A stretch of DNA of 64,000 bases from Hymenobacter jeollabukensis (GTDB lineage Bacteria > Bacteroidota > Bacteroidia > Cytophagales > Hymenobacteraceae), in assembly GCF_005771675.1 (NCBI RefSeq), contig NZ_VAJM01000015.1, positions 62,001 through 126,000 on the forward strand, in the 5' to 3' direction. Below the pieces are notes generated by a model, which searched no databases, had not been told where the DNA came from, and saw only the letters and a program-made list of their open reading frames with translations. The position numbers and the translations under genes are program-made. The first letter of the stretch is position 1. Each line of letters begins with the position of its first letter. Below, piece by piece: positions 62,142-64,000 of the stretch.

Positions 62142-63176
62142 ATGTACGCCAAGCTAATCAACGCAAAAACGCACGGCAAAGCGGCGTATACCAACACCGG
62201 TAGCTGCGCGCAAACGCTGAATTATCTGCAGCACGAAGCGGTAGGGGAGGGGCAGGAAGCCACGTTTTTTAACGGTGATTCCGACGAGCTCAGCGCCGCG
62301 CAACTGCTGCACAGCATCGACTGCAACGTCAAAGGACTGCGAGCCACAGAAGCCAAATTCTACTCCCTGGTGCTGAGCCCGAGCGAGCAGGAGCTGGCCC
62401 ACATCGGCAGTGACGCCGGCAAGCTCCGGGACTACACCCGCGAGGTGATGCGCCAGTACGCGCAGAACTTCACCCTGCCCGGCGGCCGGCAGATCAGCGG
62501 CCAGGACCTGGTCTGGGGCGCCGTCCTGCACCAGGACCGTACCCACCGGGGCACGGACCCCGAGGTGGTAGCCGGTACGGCCAAAGCCGGTACCAAGCGG
62601 GCAGGCCTGCAGGCCCACGTGCACATCATCGTCAGCGCCCGCGACCGGCAGCAGCAGATAACCCTTAACCCAGGCGGGCGCCGGCAGCGGTTTGACCTGA
62701 TGCGCTGGCAGGCCGCGGCGGGCCGGCAGTTTGAGCGGCAGTTCGGCTACGAGGCGCAGTCCCACGAAAAGCTGCGGCCCAAGCCTATTAGGCCGAGCGA
62801 CCCAGCCCGCGATGCCGGCCGCTTACAGAAGATTGCCGAGCGCGTGGTCGGCATCAACCTGTTGGTGCCCCGGGAGCAGCGCCTGGCTTCGGAGCGGGTG
62901 CAGGACATAGCTGTGGCCCGTGCCTTCGACAAGACCTTTTACCGGATGCTGAGCCGGGTGGAGGAGCGCGCCCGCGACGGCCGCCCCATTGACAACGCCC
63001 TGCAGCTGCTGAGCACCGGGCAGGAACAGGCCCCGGCCCCGCATCGCCAGGCGGCCACAGCCCTGCACGCGGTACAGCACCTGGTGCGCAGCACCCAGGC
63101 CGACCAGTCGGAGCGCACCGAGCACGTGGCCGAGAAGCCCTGCCGCCGCAGCGCGGAGCTCGACATCGAGATGTAA
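62142..63176 (+). CDS. DUF5712-family relaxase-like mobilization protein
   Basis: A 344-residue protein from the ATG at 62142. The N-terminus MYAKLINAKTHGKAAYTNTG is the family signature. HUH-type chemistry is suggested by AHVHIIVSARD (His159, His161) with upstream His130/His135, and Tyr2 or Tyr16 as a candidate nucleophile. The C-terminal third is Arg/Gln-rich and helical. Homologues sit between BtgA-like and coupling-protein genes on Bacteroidota mobilizable plasmids. Nicking activity is inferred from motif and position. Confidence 0.85.
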   Translation: MYAKLINAKTHGKAAYTNTGSCAQTLNYLQHEAVGEGQEATFFNGDSDELSAAQLLHSIDCNVKGLRATEAKFYSLVLSPSEQELAHIGSDAGKLRDYTREVMRQYAQNFTLPGGRQISGQDLVWGAVLHQDRTHRGTDPEVVAGTAKAGTKRAGLQAHVHIIVSARDRQQQITLNPGGRRQRFDLMRWQAAAGRQFERQFGYEAQSHEKLRPKPIRPSDPARDAGRLQKIAERVVGINLLVPREQRLASERVQDIAVARAFDKTFYRMLSRVEERARDGRPIDNALQLLSTGQEQAPAPHRQAATALHAVQHLVRSTQADQSERTEHVAEKPCRRSAELDIEM

Positions 63177-63208
63177 GCCCCCATACCATTCATTCTCTCC
63201 ACTTCCCT

Positions 63209-64000
63209 ATGACCAATCATCCACCCCGGCCAGCGGCCTCTTCTCAAACGTTCGCGCTGGTCGTTGGCCTAGTGTTGCTGGGCCTGCTGGCCGGCGAGTG
63301 GTACGTACTCCAGCACCCGGCGGAACTGGCTGCCGCCCGCGCCGCGCAGCACCAGGCCCGGCAGGTGCCCCGGCTGACTCCCGCCCAGCGTCTGGCGGCC
63401 CGGCTAGCCATCCTCAATCAGCAGCGAGCCGAAGCGCGGCGGGCGCGGCTGCAGCGGCAGGCGGCGCCCGTGGTAGGGAAGCCGGCCGCTGAGCTGGCCA
63501 GCCGCACGAGCCGGGCCGGCGACGAGGTGGTGAGCAAGGGAGGGGCGGCAGCGGTGCGCGTGGCCACAGCCGGGCAGGGGTTGAAAGGCAAGCTGCTGGT
63601 CAAGGCCGGACGGTTCTACGACGCGGCGGGCGGATACCTGCGGGCACTGTTGCTGCTGGTAGCTGTGGCGTTGGTGTTTCTGCCGTCCGCGCCGGAGCGT
63701 AAACCGGGGCAGGCACGCCGCAAGCCCCTGCGGCCCCAGGCCGTGCGTATCGTGGTGGCCAGCTGCGCGGGGCTGTTTCTGCTCGGTGCCTACGTGCTGC
63801 TGGGCATTGCCTCGTATACGGCCGGCTTTATCCGGGTGGGCTACCCCGTCGCGGCCACGCTGGCGCTGGCCAGCGGCTTCGTGGTAGGACTGCTGCGGGC
63901 CCTGACCAAGAGCCCGGACTTTGGGCTGAGCGTGGAGCGCAAGAGGATAGACACGCCCGATGGATTCAGCCTGCCCACGGAAGGGGGCGGTTGGGTGAAC
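63209..64000 (+). CDS. Type IV coupling protein, N-terminal part (runs off window)
   Basis: 264 residues are visible and the frame is open to the right edge. An N-terminal membrane helix (about 15-32), a charged Ala/Arg/Gln-rich segment, and two to three more hydrophobic helices (about 145-160, 180-205, 210-230) precede the start of the cytoplasmic domain, TPDGFSLPTEGGGWVN. In TraG/VirD4-like proteins of Bacteroidota, this sequence comes just before the Walker A motif, which would lie beyond the window. It would couple the relaxosome to a secretion channel. Confidence 0.8.
   Translation, partial: MTNHPPRPAASSQTFALVVGLVLLGLLAGEWYVLQHPAELAAARAAQHQARQVPRLTPAQRLAARLAILNQQRAEARRARLQRQAAPVVGKPAAELASRTSRAGDEVVSKGGAAAVRVATAGQGLKGKLLVKAGRFYDAAGGYLRALLLLVAVALVFLPSAPERKPGQARRKPLRPQAVRIVVASCAGLFLLGAYVLLGIASYTAGFIRVGYPVAATLALASGFVVGLLRALTKSPDFGLSVERKRIDTPDGFSLPTEGGGWVN

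Noticed and set aside
1-64000. tRNA or rRNA genes and riboswitches
   Set aside because: No cloverleaf, rRNA-like or known riboswitch sequence was noticed on either strand when reading by eye.

Overview
The window looks like Bacteroidota DNA, most probably Hymenobacter or a close relative in the Cytophagales. It is GC-rich. It encodes a SusC/SusD pair, secreted proteins ending in type IX secretion (T9SS) sorting domains, a PID-CTERM protein, LytS/LytTR two-component systems and Bacteroidota-type mobilization genes. Several promoters carry the phylum's -7 element TAnnTTTG. Genus-level assignment rests on recognition of these families, not on a search.

Region 1-14.9 kb holds cell-envelope and secreted proteins. 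It has a SusC/SusD nutrient uptake pair (SusD is cut by the left edge), a two-gene operon for a 1511-residue T9SS cargo protein and a beta-helix protein, and a rightward run of three lipoproteins plus a small PID-CTERM protein. A perfect 38-bp hairpin closes that run.

Region 15-29.7 kb is regulatory and enzymatic. It contains two LytS-type kinase/LytTR regulator pairs, NTF2-like and cupin proteins, a GH44 glycosidase with a T9SS companion, a PaiB-like FMN-binding protein, an HD-type (p)ppGpp hydrolase-like protein, and an M16 peptidase pair (active plus inactive subunit). The second LytTR pair and the peptidase pair are divergent, and an exactly symmetric dyad lies midway between their promoters.

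Region 29.7-32 kb is a mobile-element scar: an intact IS1182-like element and a truncated serine resolvase. Region 32-54 kb holds an outer-membrane receptor, PepSY-like periplasmic proteins, three PAP2 phosphatases, a YncE-like beta-propeller, and two complete tripartite RND efflux systems flanking one OmpR-type two-component system, as in metal-efflux loci. Several spacers here carry arrays of degenerate 7- or 8-bp repeats.

Region 54-64 kb is a plasmid backbone: small orphan genes (one frameshifted), a hipBA toxin-antitoxin pair, a Rep_3 initiator with an iteron origin, parA plus a partner gene, a long octamer-phased repeat array upstream of parA, and a mobilization module (BtgA-like protein, DUF5712 relaxase-like protein, start of a coupling ATPase). 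No tRNA, rRNA, ribosomal protein or other housekeeping gene was found in the 64 kb, so the whole window may be one large plasmid. An integrated plasmid is the alternative.
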